In this document: positions 44,766 through 53,992 of the stretch, piece after piece | Numbering within the stretch: the stretch's first letter is position 1 | Layout: each line of letters opens with the position of its first letter | Assembly (NCBI GenBank): GCA_965277535.1 | Contig: OZ255825.1 | Span: forward strand, 4,340,001-4,404,000 | Reading direction: 5' to 3' | Origin: Ilyomonas sp965277535 | Lineage (GTDB): Bacteria > Bacteroidota > Bacteroidia > Chitinophagales > Chitinophagaceae | DNA length: 64,000 nt | Translations under genes and position numbers: made by a program | Notes under the pieces: model-generated | Told to the model about the DNA's origin: nothing | Databases searched by the model: none | The model's input: the letters and a program-made list of their open reading frames with translations, nothing else

Positions 44766-46077
44766 AATTCACTTCTTGCTGATTTCTAAAATATTCTTCC
44801 TGTTCTTTATACAATTGATAAGCGAACCTTCCTTCGGGAATGATGACATCATCAAAGGTCAAGGTAGCATCGCGCGGAATATCTTTTTTTAAAACACAAC
44901 CTTCCGCAAAACCAAGCGGCAACAGGTTTTCAGCCTTTCTTATATCGGCATTTTCACATTCGCCATACGTCATGTAACCACCAATGCCATCAATGGTTTC
45001 ACCCTTTTTTAGATCGCGTTTAGCGGTAGCAACTACTTCTACATAAGGCTTACCAACAGGAGCAATAGCTGCATCGTTCAGCAACACAGCCCGGGCAATG
45101 GTGTTAGGTGCTAATAAGTGGCACAAATGGTAGGGTTCATAAAATAAATACAAAGGTCCATCGCCCAACTTATACAGTTTTAAAAACATTTGCTGCACCG
45201 GATCATCGGTGGTAGCCAATACAAATACGCCAGGCGCAGGTTCGCTGATGCCAACTGCATAATCTACAATGCCATCGCCTTTCAACACATCTTCCAGCGG
45301 ATATAAATTCACCACTTCTTTTATGGTAGTATTGGGTGGAACGGTGGGACCGTGCATACCACGTTTGGCAACGTGCATTCCGGTAGCATTGGCAACAATG
45401 GCTTGCTCATAGCTCATCTTGCTGCCATCGGCAAACGAAGCCACCATAGCAGGCTTTTGGTTCCATTGTTTGGCAAACGATTCTTGTGTAGAGGGATTGC
45501 GATATGGGTCTTGCAAACCTTTGATATTGCCACACAATACAGGCTTCAAACCCATGCCTTTTACCATGCGATATACATTCATAATTACGCCCGGCTGGTC
45601 GCCATCTACATTGGTGTACATCACACCCATTTTGTCTGCCTGAACTTTTAAATACGGGCCGATTGTACAATCCAATTCGGCATTCATCAATACAACATGC
45701 TTTCGGTTTTGAATAGCCCGCCAAATGATTTGCGCACCAAATTCAATCGTGCCTGTGATTTCCATAATGGCATCAATATTTTGTGCATCGGTAAGCAAAG
45801 TGGCATCATCTGTAATGCTGAATTTTCCTTTCTCTATATTCTGGTCTAATTGGGCAACGGTGGTTGGGTGTTCTGTTTCAGTTATACCGGCGTTGAGATA
45901 AACTTGTCTTGCTTTTTCGGGATGACGGTTGTAAACGGCAACCGCTTTAATGCCCCGCTTGTATTTACAAATTTGCATAATGACAGCTGCTCCCATAAAG
46001 CCAGCACCTAACACACCCACTCTAATTGGATTGTTTTCTTTTGCCCTTTTTTCCAGCAGCGTATCAATGATAACCAT
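44764..46077 (-). CDS. NAD(P)-dependent oxidoreductase with homoserine-dehydrogenase-like N-terminus and SAF-like C-terminus
   Basis: 437 residues. The N-terminus has a Rossmann GVLGAGFMGAAV motif and the homoserine/aspartate-semialdehyde dehydrogenase type of catalytic half (AIMEITGTIEFGAQIIWRAIQNRKHVVLMNAELDCTIG); the C-terminal third (KPYVEVVATAKRDLKKGETIDGIGGY, CVLKKDIPRDATLTFDDVIIP) is a SAF-like domain as in sialic-acid synthase and altronate dehydratase. The family often accompanies branched-sugar genes. It is the last gene of the six-gene sugar cluster, with an 8-bp gap after the epimerase. Reaction not established. Confidence 0.75.
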   Translation of the reverse strand: MVIIDTLLEKRAKENNPIRVGVLGAGFMGAAVIMQICKYKRGIKAVAVYNRHPEKARQVYLNAGITETEHPTTVAQLDQNIEKGKFSITDDATLLTDAQNIDAIMEITGTIEFGAQIIWRAIQNRKHVVLMNAELDCTIGPYLKVQADKMGVMYTNVDGDQPGVIMNVYRMVKGMGLKPVLCGNIKGLQDPYRNPSTQESFAKQWNQKPAMVASFADGSKMSYEQAIVANATGMHVAKRGMHGPTVPPNTTIKEVVNLYPLEDVLKGDGIVDYAVGISEPAPGVFVLATTDDPVQQMFLKLYKLGDGPLYLFYEPYHLCHLLAPNTIARAVLLNDAAIAPVGKPYVEVVATAKRDLKKGETIDGIGGYMTYGECENADIRKAENLLPLGFAEGCVLKKDIPRDATLTFDDVIIPEGRFAYQLYKEQEEYFRNQQEVN

Positions 46078-46085
46078 CTTGTATT

Positions 46086-46640
46086 TTATTGTTGATTGAA
46101 AGGAAAATCAAGCGGCTGAAAAAGTGGAATTGCTTTGTCTTTTTCCGACATCACTTGTGGCTGTAAAGGCCAATGAATCTTGAAAAACGGATCGTTCCAA
46201 AGAAGCGGCTGCTCGGCTCCCGGCTTGTAAAATTCCGACATCATGTACAAAACCTTCGTGTCATCTTCCAGTGTAATATAACCATGTGCAAAGCCTTCGG
46301 GAATGTACAGCAGCGTGTTGTTGTTTGCCGATAATTCCATAGCTGTCCATTGATATAAAGTAGGAGAGTTGACGCGCATGTCAACAATCACATCGTACAA
46401 ACTTCCGCAGATGCATTGCACTAATTTTGCTTCCTTATGAGGCGCTCCCTGCATGTGCATTCCGCGCAGCGTGGCTTTCTTTTTATTATATCCGATGTTG
46501 GATTGTGCAATGCTGAAATCAATGCGGTGCTTTGCAAATTCTTCCTTACAATAGATTCTTCCAAAATATCCCCGCTCATCATCTTTTGTTTCGATGGTAA
46601 TTGTATAAGCACCTTTTAATTTTGTTTCGGTGAAAATCAT
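46086..46640 (-). CDS. dTDP-4-dehydrorhamnose 3,5-epimerase family protein (RfbC-like)
   Basis: 184 residues, cupin fold. Catalytic His in TLRGMHMQ (near residue 60), FDVIVDMRV, GFAHGYITLEDDTKVLYMMSEFYKPGAEQPLLWNDPFFKIHWP; the tail QPLDFP is usual. In this cluster the substrate is probably a CDP- or other NDP-4-keto-6-deoxysugar, not necessarily dTDP. Start ATG at 46640 with no alternative nearby. Confidence 0.9.
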   Translation of the reverse strand: MIFTETKLKGAYTITIETKDDERGYFGRIYCKEEFAKHRIDFSIAQSNIGYNKKKATLRGMHMQGAPHKEAKLVQCICGSLYDVIVDMRVNSPTLYQWTAMELSANNNTLLYIPEGFAHGYITLEDDTKVLYMMSEFYKPGAEQPLLWNDPFFKIHWPLQPQVMSEKDKAIPLFQPLDFPFNQQ

Positions 46641-46681
46641 TGGTTTGGTTTTGCCGCTTTTTATGCAATGTGAAACAAAGA

Positions 46682-46755
46682 TGAACCACTAAGACACATA
46701 GGCGCAAAGGTTTCACGAAGTATATGCTTCATCTCCCGTGTCTCTTTGAAGTTAA
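46682..46755. repeat. Second copy of the dispersed 'ACCACTAAGACACATAGG' type sequence
   Basis: Reads GAACCACTAAGACACATAGG then CGCAAAGGTTTCACGAAG, then CTCCCGTGTCTCTTTGAAG, a weak inverted relation. Similar to the elements at 26864 and 44673. It lies between the epimerase and SDR genes. Confidence 0.5.
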
Positions 46756-46795
46756 GTAAAAAATAAAACAAAAAAAATTGTACAAAAACAAAAGG

Positions 46796-47890
46796 TTACA
46801 ATGTTACTTCCATCATCATTTTCCTGTCTTCTTTTCTGTTGTTTCTATTTGTCCATTCCAGTTTTTCGTTTAGCAAACCCCTGTTTTGAAATGCGGTTAA
46901 TTCTTTCAAACGAATGAAGTGCGAAGACCTGAAATCGGCATCATTGAAATTCATTGCTTTTAGGTTTTCTTCCAGCTCTTTCACGGTTTCTGCCAATGTT
47001 ATTTTGGGTTGATGATCAGGCGCTAAAGAGGCAAACAAATTGAAGTTGATAAGGTATGAACGCTTATCAGGTGCCGCTTCTTTATTGATGGTAATTTGAG
47101 TACCTGGTATCACTTCGGCAACGGTTTCGGCGAGGTCTTTAATTTGATAATTCCATGTGTGCGTGCCGGTGTTTACAGCAAGAAATTGTCCGCCATTTTC
47201 TTCTTTTCTTTCAATTGCCCATTCAATGGCACGAGACATATCTTTTACATGAATAAGCGGCCGCCATGGGCTGCCATCACTCAAAATATTAATTTGTTTT
47301 GTTACCACAGCACTCGCCACAAAATCGTTCAATACAAGGTCTAACCGCAGTCTGGAACTCATGCCGCAAGCCGTTGCAAAACGAAGACAAGTAACCGTAA
47401 AATTTTCATCAGCCAACAACTTCAGTTCTTGTTCCGTAAACACTTTGGAACGTGCATAAGCAGTAAGCGGACTTACTTCCGATTGTTCGGTTTTGGGCGC
47501 ATCGCCGGCAGCACCATAAATACTGCAACTTGAGGCAAAAACAAAGGCACGTGCACCGGCTTTCTTCGCAAGTTTAGCAACTCTTATGCTTGATTCGAAA
47601 TTAATGTTGATGGTTACATCTTCGAAGTGCTTACCCATTGGATCGTTGGAAATAGCAGCCAAATGAATGACCGCATCAACGCCCTCTAACACTTCTTCCT
47701 GTATATTTCTGATGTCACCAAAATATTGTTGATTCAATAAGCTTTCCGGCAGAACAGAAGCATTGGTAAGATTAGCGGCAAAGAAACCGGCATCATAACC
47801 AATCAGAATGGCAGAAGGATATAAGCTTCGCAGATGAGCTGTGAGAACCGGACCTATATAACCCATGTTGCCGGTAATTAAAATCTTCAT
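46796..47890 (-). CDS. NAD-dependent sugar epimerase/dehydratase (extended SDR)
   Basis: 364 residues. NAD-binding GNMGYIG at the N-terminus, VIHLAAISNDP, SS-C-SIYGAAGD..., active-site Y-x3-K in AYARSK, and substrate-binding RFATACG with DGSPWRPLIHVKDMSRAIEWAIE. This is the GDP/CDP/UDP-sugar 4-epimerase or 4,6-dehydratase class; the product cannot be specified from motifs. Co-directional with the RfbF gene; the downstream gap carries a copy of the ACACAT-type repeat. Confidence 0.88.
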   Translation of the reverse strand: MKILITGNMGYIGPVLTAHLRSLYPSAILIGYDAGFFAANLTNASVLPESLLNQQYFGDIRNIQEEVLEGVDAVIHLAAISNDPMGKHFEDVTININFESSIRVAKLAKKAGARAFVFASSCSIYGAAGDAPKTEQSEVSPLTAYARSKVFTEQELKLLADENFTVTCLRFATACGMSSRLRLDLVLNDFVASAVVTKQINILSDGSPWRPLIHVKDMSRAIEWAIERKEENGGQFLAVNTGTHTWNYQIKDLAETVAEVIPGTQITINKEAAPDKRSYLINFNLFASLAPDHQPKITLAETVKELEENLKAMNFNDADFRSSHFIRLKELTAFQNRGLLNEKLEWTNRNNRKEDRKMMMEVTL

Positions 47891-48020
47891 ACACTGAATT
47901 TATAAATAAGGTTAAAAACAAACTTGTATAAACGTAAACAGGAAAAACGAGCTGTGTACGTTTTTAAAAAGGTAAAATAGATGAAATACAAAGAAATATC
48001 GTTGAAAACAAACGAGGTGG

Positions 48021-48815
48021 TTATACCAATTGCTTGTTCCAGATTTGCCAGGGGGCGGTTCCATTTTGCCATAAATCTTCCAGATAATTCTTATCCCGCA
48101 GGGTATCCATGGGTTGCCAGAAACCAGTGTGCCGGAATGCCGAAAGTTCGCCATCACGCGATAAATTTTCAAGCGGCTCGCGTTCCCACGTTGTGCTTTC
48201 GTCTTCAATATAATCCATCACACCTGGCTCCAAAACAAAAAAGCCACCGTTAATCCAGGGCATTTCATTGTTTGTATTTGGCTTTTCCTGAAAGCTTTTA
48301 ATAACGGTATCTTCCGGTGCTAAATTAAACACGCCAAACCTGCCAGGCTGCTGCACCGCAGTGAGGGTTGCCAGGGTTTTGTTTTGCCGGTGAAACTTAA
48401 TAGACGCCGTAATGTCAATATCACTAACGCCGTCACCATACGTCATGCAAAACGTTTCATCGCCAATGTAATCGCGCACGCGTAGCATTCGTCCACCCGT
48501 CATGGAATGATAACCTGTATTTACTAATGTTACCCGCCAATCTTCTGTTTGGTTTCGATGAATTTCCATGCTGCCTTTGTGCATGTCGAATGTAACATCG
48601 GAGTTGTTCATACAATAGTTTGCAAAATACTCCTTGATGATATATCCTTTGTAACCGCAGCAAATGATAAAATCGTTGATGCCATGTGCTGAATAAATTT
48701 TCAAGATGTGCCAAAGGATAGGCCTGCCGCCAATTTCAACCATAGGTTTGGGTCGGATGCCGCTTTCTTCTGAAATGCGTGTACCAAAGCCGCCGGCGAG
48801 GATAACTGCTTTCAT
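48021..48815 (-). CDS. rfbF: Glucose-1-phosphate cytidylyltransferase
   Basis: 264 residues, typical of RfbF. Signature KAVILAGGFGTRISEESGIRPKPMVEIGGRPILWHILKIYSAHGINDFIICCGYKGYIIKEYF, YGDGVSDID for the Mg site, and GGFFVLEPGVMDYIEDE. It makes CDP-glucose from glucose-1-phosphate and CTP, the entry point to CDP-linked 3,6-dideoxy or branched sugars. The matching CDP-glucose 4,6-dehydratase (rfbG) is not recognised in the cluster unless the SDR at 46796 has that job. Confidence 0.93.
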   Translation of the reverse strand: MKAVILAGGFGTRISEESGIRPKPMVEIGGRPILWHILKIYSAHGINDFIICCGYKGYIIKEYFANYCMNNSDVTFDMHKGSMEIHRNQTEDWRVTLVNTGYHSMTGGRMLRVRDYIGDETFCMTYGDGVSDIDITASIKFHRQNKTLATLTAVQQPGRFGVFNLAPEDTVIKSFQEKPNTNNEMPWINGGFFVLEPGVMDYIEDESTTWEREPLENLSRDGELSAFRHTGFWQPMDTLRDKNYLEDLWQNGTAPWQIWNKQLV

Positions 48816-48929
48816 AACGGTTTATTGTTTGGTTAAAATAGATGATTGCAAAATTTGTAAAATATAAAACGCTGGTTAGGTTTTGACATTGGTAAAGCTA
48901 CGAAAATTTTTTAGGGTTGAATGAGCTGC

Positions 48930-50156
48930 TTACACAATATGCACATGCGGAATTGGAATTACAAACTTGCCGCCCCATTCCTTAATGTAATGCAATTGCT
49001 TTATTACTTCTTCCTGCAAATTCCAGGGAAAAACAACAACATAATCGGGTTTATTTTCTTTCAATACATTTTCGTTTACCACTCGTATATGACTTCCCGG
49101 CAACCACTTATTTTGCTTGTGCGGATTGGCGTCAACCACAAAATCAATCAGGTCGTTTTTAACGCCGCAATAGTTCAATAATGTATTGCCTTTTGCAGCT
49201 GCGCCGTAACCGGCAACTTTCTTTCCTGCCTTCTTTTGAGCTATTAAAAACTCAGTAAAATGGAGCTTTATGTCAAACGATGCTTCCGTAAACCGATTGT
49301 AATAAGCTAACGTGTTCATGCCTTTGCCCCTTTCTTTATCTAACAGTTTTTGAACATTTTCAGAAATGGCCTTCGATGCATCATTTTCATGCTTTGCATA
49401 AATGCGCAGCGAGCCACCATGCACCGGAACTTCTTCAACATCAAACATTTCCAGCCCTTGCGCTTTAAAAATTTGCTTAACAGTATAAAACGACAAATAA
49501 GAAAAGTGTTCGTGGTAAATGGTGTCAAACTGATTGTTGTCAACCAACTGCATTAAGTGTGGAAATTCCATTGTAATTACGCCGTCTTCTTTCAACACCA
49601 TTTTCATTCCTCTTACAAAATCAACAATATCGGGCACATGCGCCAGCACGTTGTTGCCCAACAGCAAATCAGCTTTGCGGTTGTTGTCAACTAATTTTTT
49701 GGCAAGTGTGGTTCCAAAAAATTCCGAAATATTTTCGATGCCTTTGCTGCGCGAAACTTCAGCCGTATTGCCTGTTGGTTCAATGCCTAAAACCGGAACC
49801 TTTTTTTCTTTAAAATACTGCAACAAATAACCATCGTTGGAAGCAATTTCAATGACCTGGCTCCTTTCGTTGAAATGAAAACGAGCCATCATTTTTTCAA
49901 CATATTGTTTTGCGTGTTGCAAAGCGGTGGTTGAATAAGACGAAAAATAAACGTACTCGTTGTTAAAGATGCTATCGCTTTTTTTATACTCATCAACCTG
50001 CACCAAAAAGCAATGGGTACAAGTAAAAACTTTCAGCGGAAAATACGTTTCAGGTTCGTTCAATTCTTCTTCAGTAAGAAACGAGTTGGAAGCAGGACAG
50101 TTAATCAAATCAATAAAAACATCAGTAAGAGGCGTGTTGCAAAATCTGCAATTCAT
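48930..50156 (-). CDS. NDP-sugar C-methyltransferase (TylC3/NovU-like)
   Basis: 408 residues in three parts: an N-terminal zinc-binding module with CRFC (residues 3-6) and CTHC (near 41-44), a SAM-binding Rossmann domain (QVIEIASNDGYLLQYF; PVLGIEPT; LLLGNNVLAHVPDI), then a C-terminal domain (KVAGYGAAAKGNTLLNYCG, DANPHKQNKWLPGSHIRV). This is the Methyltransf_13/11/14 arrangement of sugar C-methyltransferases that place a methyl at C3 (or C5) of a 4-keto NDP-sugar. It implies the final surface sugar is methyl-branched. Confidence 0.92.
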   Translation of the reverse strand: MNCRFCNTPLTDVFIDLINCPASNSFLTEEELNEPETYFPLKVFTCTHCFLVQVDEYKKSDSIFNNEYVYFSSYSTTALQHAKQYVEKMMARFHFNERSQVIEIASNDGYLLQYFKEKKVPVLGIEPTGNTAEVSRSKGIENISEFFGTTLAKKLVDNNRKADLLLGNNVLAHVPDIVDFVRGMKMVLKEDGVITMEFPHLMQLVDNNQFDTIYHEHFSYLSFYTVKQIFKAQGLEMFDVEEVPVHGGSLRIYAKHENDASKAISENVQKLLDKERGKGMNTLAYYNRFTEASFDIKLHFTEFLIAQKKAGKKVAGYGAAAKGNTLLNYCGVKNDLIDFVVDANPHKQNKWLPGSHIRVVNENVLKENKPDYVVVFPWNLQEEVIKQLHYIKEWGGKFVIPIPHVHIV

Positions 50157-50261
50157 AATGATAGTTGGTTGAGGTTACGTTGAAACTAATTGATATTTGG
50201 TACAATGTATATTGCAATCAGGCGGCAATATTACACCATTTGCTCCAATGATAGAAAACGC

Positions 50262-51545
50262 TTACAATCTGCCATCCACCAGACTCTTATCTAACACCGA
50301 TTTCACATCAAACAACACCGATTTGTTTTTGCACAAATTTGTTATCAAATTTTGAGTAAACTGGCGATGCGCCACGGCAACAATCACAACATCGTACTGT
50401 TGCCTTGGCAATTCATTCAAAACAAAAATGTTGTATTCTTCTTTTACTTGTTCCTCTTTCACCCATGGGTCAAAAACATCTACTTCAATGCCGTTGTGTT
50501 GCAATTCTTTAATAATATCAATCACCTTGGTATTGCGAACATCAGCACAGTTTTCCTTAAACGCGAAACCCAATATCAATGCTTTGCTTTCTTTAAAAAT
50601 GAGGGTTTTGTTTTGCATCAATTTCATTACTTCATCAGCAATGTATGTACCCATGCCATCATTTAATTTCCTGCCTGCCAAAATAATTTCAGGCTGAAAC
50701 CCAACGTCCATCGCCCTTTGCGCGAGATAATAAGGATCAACACCAATACAATGCCCGCCAACAAGACCAGGCTTAAATGGCAAAAAATTCCATTTTGTGG
50801 CAGCAGCTTCCAGCACTTCGGTAGTATCAATGTTTAGATAACGAAAGATTTTTGCAAGCTCATTCATGAACGCAATGTTGATGTCGCGCTGTGCATTTTC
50901 AATCACTTTGGCGGCTTCTGCAACTTTGATAGAGGGCGCAACGTAAGTACCAGCAGTGATGATGCTTTGATACAATTGGTTGATCGTTTCTGTAGCTTCA
51001 GTAGTAGAGCCGGAAATTACTTTTTTGATGTTGGTAAGTGTGTGTGTTTTATCGCCGGGATTGATACGTTCGGGCGAATACCCAACAAAAAAATCTTTAT
51101 TAAAAATGAGTTCAGAACCTTGCTCGAGTATCGGCACACAAACGTCTTCGGTTACGCCGGGATACACGGTAGATTCATAAATAACGATGCTTTCTTTTGT
51201 AATAAAATGGCTTACGGTTTCTGTTGCCCTTTTTAATAAAGTAAGATCGGGATGATGATGCTTATCAACCGGGGTAGGAACAGTAACAATAAAAATATTT
51301 GCGTTTTGCAAAGCCTGTTCATTGCTGGTTAGCAACAAGCCGATTGCATCATCGTTGTTTGTTTTCATTGCTATTTGCAAACTGTTCGTTTCTACTTCCG
51401 AATTGACATCGTAACCATTCTTCAATTCGTTGATGCGTTCTTTTTTTATATCAAAACCAACAACTGCATATTTCTTTGCGAAGGCAACAGCCAACGGTAA
51501 TCCAACATAACCCAAACCAACAATTGCAAGCTTTGTTTTTGCCAT
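50262..51545 (-). CDS. Nucleotide-sugar 6-dehydrogenase (TviB/WbpO/Ugd family)
   Basis: 427 residues from the ATG at 51545 (MAKTKLAIVGLGYVGLPL), favoured by the promoter core at 51580. Motifs: Rossmann GLGYVGLPLA, VPTPVDKHHHPDL, ESTVYPGVTED, VAEAAKVIENAQRDINIAFMNELA, catalytic Cys in GGHCIGVDPYYLA, and the C-terminal GFAFKENCADVRNTKV. Sequence flavour is closest to Vi-polysaccharide TviB/WbpO (UDP-GlcNAc or GalNAc to uronic acid). First gene of the sugar cluster. Confidence 0.92.
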   Translation of the reverse strand: MAKTKLAIVGLGYVGLPLAVAFAKKYAVVGFDIKKERINELKNGYDVNSEVETNSLQIAMKTNNDDAIGLLLTSNEQALQNANIFIVTVPTPVDKHHHPDLTLLKRATETVSHFITKESIVIYESTVYPGVTEDVCVPILEQGSELIFNKDFFVGYSPERINPGDKTHTLTNIKKVISGSTTEATETINQLYQSIITAGTYVAPSIKVAEAAKVIENAQRDINIAFMNELAKIFRYLNIDTTEVLEAAATKWNFLPFKPGLVGGHCIGVDPYYLAQRAMDVGFQPEIILAGRKLNDGMGTYIADEVMKLMQNKTLIFKESKALILGFAFKENCADVRNTKVIDIIKELQHNGIEVDVFDPWVKEEQVKEEYNIFVLNELPRQQYDVVIVAVAHRQFTQNLITNLCKNKSVLFDVKSVLDKSLVDGRL

Positions 51546-51579
51546 AAAAACGATGTTGTACAAATTTTTTGTAAGCCGC

Positions 51580-51587
51580 AAAAGTAT
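51580..51587 (-). promoter_or_regulatory. -7 element TACTTTTG before the sugar cluster
   Basis: Minus-strand TACTTTTGCGG ending 35 bp before the ATG at 51545 matches TAnnTTTG and supports that start; no clear -33. Confidence 0.45.
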
Positions 51588-51706
51588 AATGCAGTGATGG
51601 TTATGTTACATGAAACTTTAATTCCCGCTGAATGTTTTTATCAAAAACAAACTTCCTCTACGAAATCTCTTTTTACTTCTTTTATCTGCGGTAAAAATCC
51701 TCAACC

Positions 51707-52624
51707 TTATAACTTAAAATCAAACAGCGTCGCCGTAAATTCTCCCCGTTCACGGTCGTGAAAAATAGCATGAAAATCACCTTTGTAACGCAGCGTTTGT
51801 GGCAATAAAATATTGTTGATTCTGGTTAGTTCAACCTGCATGTTCACATTAAAATCATACAAGCCGGCTTTATAACTTAATTGATAGTTTCTTGCCAGCA
51901 CTTCCATCGTTTTCGGGTCGAACCAGGTTGTCATTTCATCCATCACCACATCGCCAGAAGCCGCATCAGGCTTGGGTTTGATAGAGAATACATACGCATA
52001 AGTACCACGATAGCTTACATAATCCAAACGATAGTTGTATAACTGGTGCGCACGTGCATCGTACAGATCTAACTTGTTGCCGATAAACGGAATCCCCGGA
52101 ATCTTTTTCCCCGGATTAAAGAACAGCATTTTCAACTGTGCCTTGTGTTTCTCCATGCCGCTTTTGCTATCCGCATCAAAGTCCATATTGCCAACCACAT
52201 TGGTTTCACCACAGGCCGTGCCATTGGTAAAAAAAAGCGAGGCATACATTTGCGCCGTCATGTAATTATAATTACCTTTTCTGTCATAAAAGTCGCCGGT
52301 TGCCGTTTTGTTTTCCTCCGTCATAGTACGACAACCATTACTTACCTGCTGCACTGTTTTGCTGTTGTAGGTGGCTTCGGGCTTGCCTTCTTTATCCTGC
52401 ATGGTAATGTTGTTGTATGCCGAAAAGCCAACGGTATGCAATGTTTTGAAAGCTTTATAAAACGTGGTATCTTTTTGAATACGGCGAAGAATATCGGCAT
52501 AGTTGCTATCCCGAACAAACACTTCCGGCAAAATATAAACCTGATCTTCCACTGTAACCGAAGTATCCTGAGAGAAAGAAAAAAAAGAGGCAAAAACAAA
52601 AAGAACTACAAAGCAACCCTTCAT
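51707..52624 (-). CDS. Conserved secreted protein of unknown function
   Basis: 305 residues with a signal peptide (MKGCFVVLFVFASFFSFSQ). The mature part begins DTSVTVEDQVYILPEVFVRD and is rich in alternating strands (TTWFDPKTMEVLARNYQLSYKAGLYDFNVNMQVELTRINNILLPQTLRYKGDF), reminiscent of LolA/outer-membrane lipoprotein-carrier folds, but no family was recognised. The start ATG overlaps the def stop by 4 bp, so it is coupled to def. Confidence 0.7.
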   Translation of the reverse strand: MKGCFVVLFVFASFFSFSQDTSVTVEDQVYILPEVFVRDSNYADILRRIQKDTTFYKAFKTLHTVGFSAYNNITMQDKEGKPEATYNSKTVQQVSNGCRTMTEENKTATGDFYDRKGNYNYMTAQMYASLFFTNGTACGETNVVGNMDFDADSKSGMEKHKAQLKMLFFNPGKKIPGIPFIGNKLDLYDARAHQLYNYRLDYVSYRGTYAYVFSIKPKPDAASGDVVMDEMTTWFDPKTMEVLARNYQLSYKAGLYDFNVNMQVELTRINNILLPQTLRYKGDFHAIFHDRERGEFTATLFDFKL

Positions 52625-53199
52625 TTCGCAAACGACATTTTATAATCTGTTTTAATTTTCCCTTTGCTGATATCATTTAATTTTCCCAACAACAATTTTC
52701 TGCGCAAGGGCTTCATATAATCTATAAACAGCTTGCCTTCGGTATGGTCATATTCGTGTTGAATTACTCTTCCGGTTATGCCATTAAACGTTTCGATATG
52801 TGGTGTAAAGTGTTCGTCCAAATATTCCAGCGTAACGGTTTCCGGGCGCATTACATCTTCTCTTATTTTCGGGATGCTTAAACAACCTTCATTGTATGTC
52901 CATTCGTTGCCGGTAAGCTCTTTTATTTTTGCGTTGATAAATACTTTTTTAATGCCAGGCTCATCGGGATATTTGCCCTTGTCCTCATCATCCTGGTTAT
53001 TAAAAATAGTAGTGCTGTCAGCCACAAACAAGCGAATGTCTTTGTTGATTTGCGGAGCCGCCAAACCCACGCCATTGCTGGCATACATGGTTTCCCACAT
53101 ATCAGCTATCAGCTTATCCAACTGAGGATAATCTTGCGTGATGTCAATTGCTTTTTTTCTAAGAACAGGAGCACCGTATGCAACGATTGGTAGAATCAT
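52621..53199 (-). CDS. def: Peptide deformylase
   Basis: 192 residues from the ATG at 53199 (MILPIVAYGAPVL); the upstream TTG at 53223 falls in the promoter. Three PDF motifs: GVGLAAPQI, EGCLSIP (metal Cys) and QHEYDHTEG (two metal His with catalytic Glu). It removes the formyl group from nascent proteins. A short insert (DEDKGKYPDEPGIKK) is typical of Bacteroidota type enzymes. Confidence 0.96.
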   Translation of the reverse strand: MILPIVAYGAPVLRKKAIDITQDYPQLDKLIADMWETMYASNGVGLAAPQINKDIRLFVADSTTIFNNQDDEDKGKYPDEPGIKKVFINAKIKELTGNEWTYNEGCLSIPKIREDVMRPETVTLEYLDEHFTPHIETFNGITGRVIQHEYDHTEGKLFIDYMKPLRRKLLLGKLNDISKGKIKTDYKMSFAK

Positions 53200-53220
53200 T
53201 CTTATGTTTTTTGCAAACCG

Positions 53221-53228
53221 CAAATGTA
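53221..53228 (-). promoter_or_regulatory. -7 element TACATTTG before def
   Basis: Minus-strand TACATTTGCGG, 21 bp upstream of the def ATG; matches TAnnTTTG and rules out the TTG at 53223 as start. Confidence 0.45.
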
Positions 53229-53303
53229 ATTTATAGCTTTAGAAAAAGTTGTGTTGTAAATATTAAAACTGCAAAGTTGTTTAGTTTGGAAATCACAGCA
53301 TCG

Positions 53304-53523
53304 CGTCATTCCGCAAATGCCCTCAATACGAATTTGCACCTTTACATTTTCACGAGCGCTTTGTGCGGAATCTGATGACTGCATTGTAAGGTTATTGAAT
53401 AATAATAAAATCAATTTATAACGTATTGGCTTGTTCAAATTATAGAGAACAGATTCCGCACAAAGCCCTCGCTAATTTAATTATAACTTCTATCATCGTA
53501 TTGAGGGCATTTGCGGAATGACG
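53304..53523. repeat. 220-bp element with nested inverted arms (28 bp and 16 bp)
   Basis: Outer arms 53304-53331 and 53496-53523 are perfect 28-bp inverted copies; inner arms 53359-53374 and 53450-53465 are perfect 16-bp inverted copies (CTTTGTGCGGAATCTG). It could fold into a long cruciform or be a MITE. It makes up most of the 358-bp def-ruvX gap, which contains no gene. Confidence 0.8.
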
Positions 53524-53581
53524 GCATCAACGATCGCTTTTCAAACTGGGCCAATACATAAGGCTTCAATGTATCAATAAC

Positions 53582-53992
53582 TTAAGAAATCCCATTCAAA
53601 TATTCCTGCAACATCAGCGTTGCAGCAATGCTGTCAACATTTTCTTTTTTGCGACGATCTTTTTTTTTCATGCCCATGTCTATCATTGCTCGTACTGCCA
53701 TTTTCGATGTATAACGTTCATCAATTGTTTTCACCGGAACATTGGCAAATTCTTTTTTTAAACGATTGATAAATTGCTGAACGCCGCTTGTGGCATGGGT
53801 TTGCGAATCATCAAGGTTCAATGGCATTCCAACCAAAATCAGCTCAACAGATTCCTGTTGGATGTAATTTTTTAAAAAAGAAATAGCCTCTTTTGTTTCT
53901 ACTGTTGTTAAAGCCGAAGCGATAATCTTTAATGGGTCAGTAACGGCAATGCCGGTTCGCTTAGTACCCCAGTCAATGCACAAAATTCTCAT
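53582..53992 (-). CDS. ruvX: Putative pre-16S rRNA nuclease / Holliday-junction resolvase-like RuvX (YqgF)
   Basis: 136 residues from the ATG at 53992 (MRILCIDWGTKRTGIAVTDP). YqgF motifs: the first acid in LCIDWGTKRTGIAV, LILVGMPLNLDDSQTHAT, and the last acid region in ERYTSKMA...KENVDSIAATLMLQEYL. The family is essential and processes the 5' end of 16S rRNA in E. coli. A copy of the iterated 13-mer lies 20 bp upstream of the start at 54012-54024. Confidence 0.92.
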   Translation of the reverse strand: MRILCIDWGTKRTGIAVTDPLKIIASALTTVETKEAISFLKNYIQQESVELILVGMPLNLDDSQTHATSGVQQFINRLKKEFANVPVKTIDERYTSKMAVRAMIDMGMKKKDRRKKENVDSIAATLMLQEYLNGIS

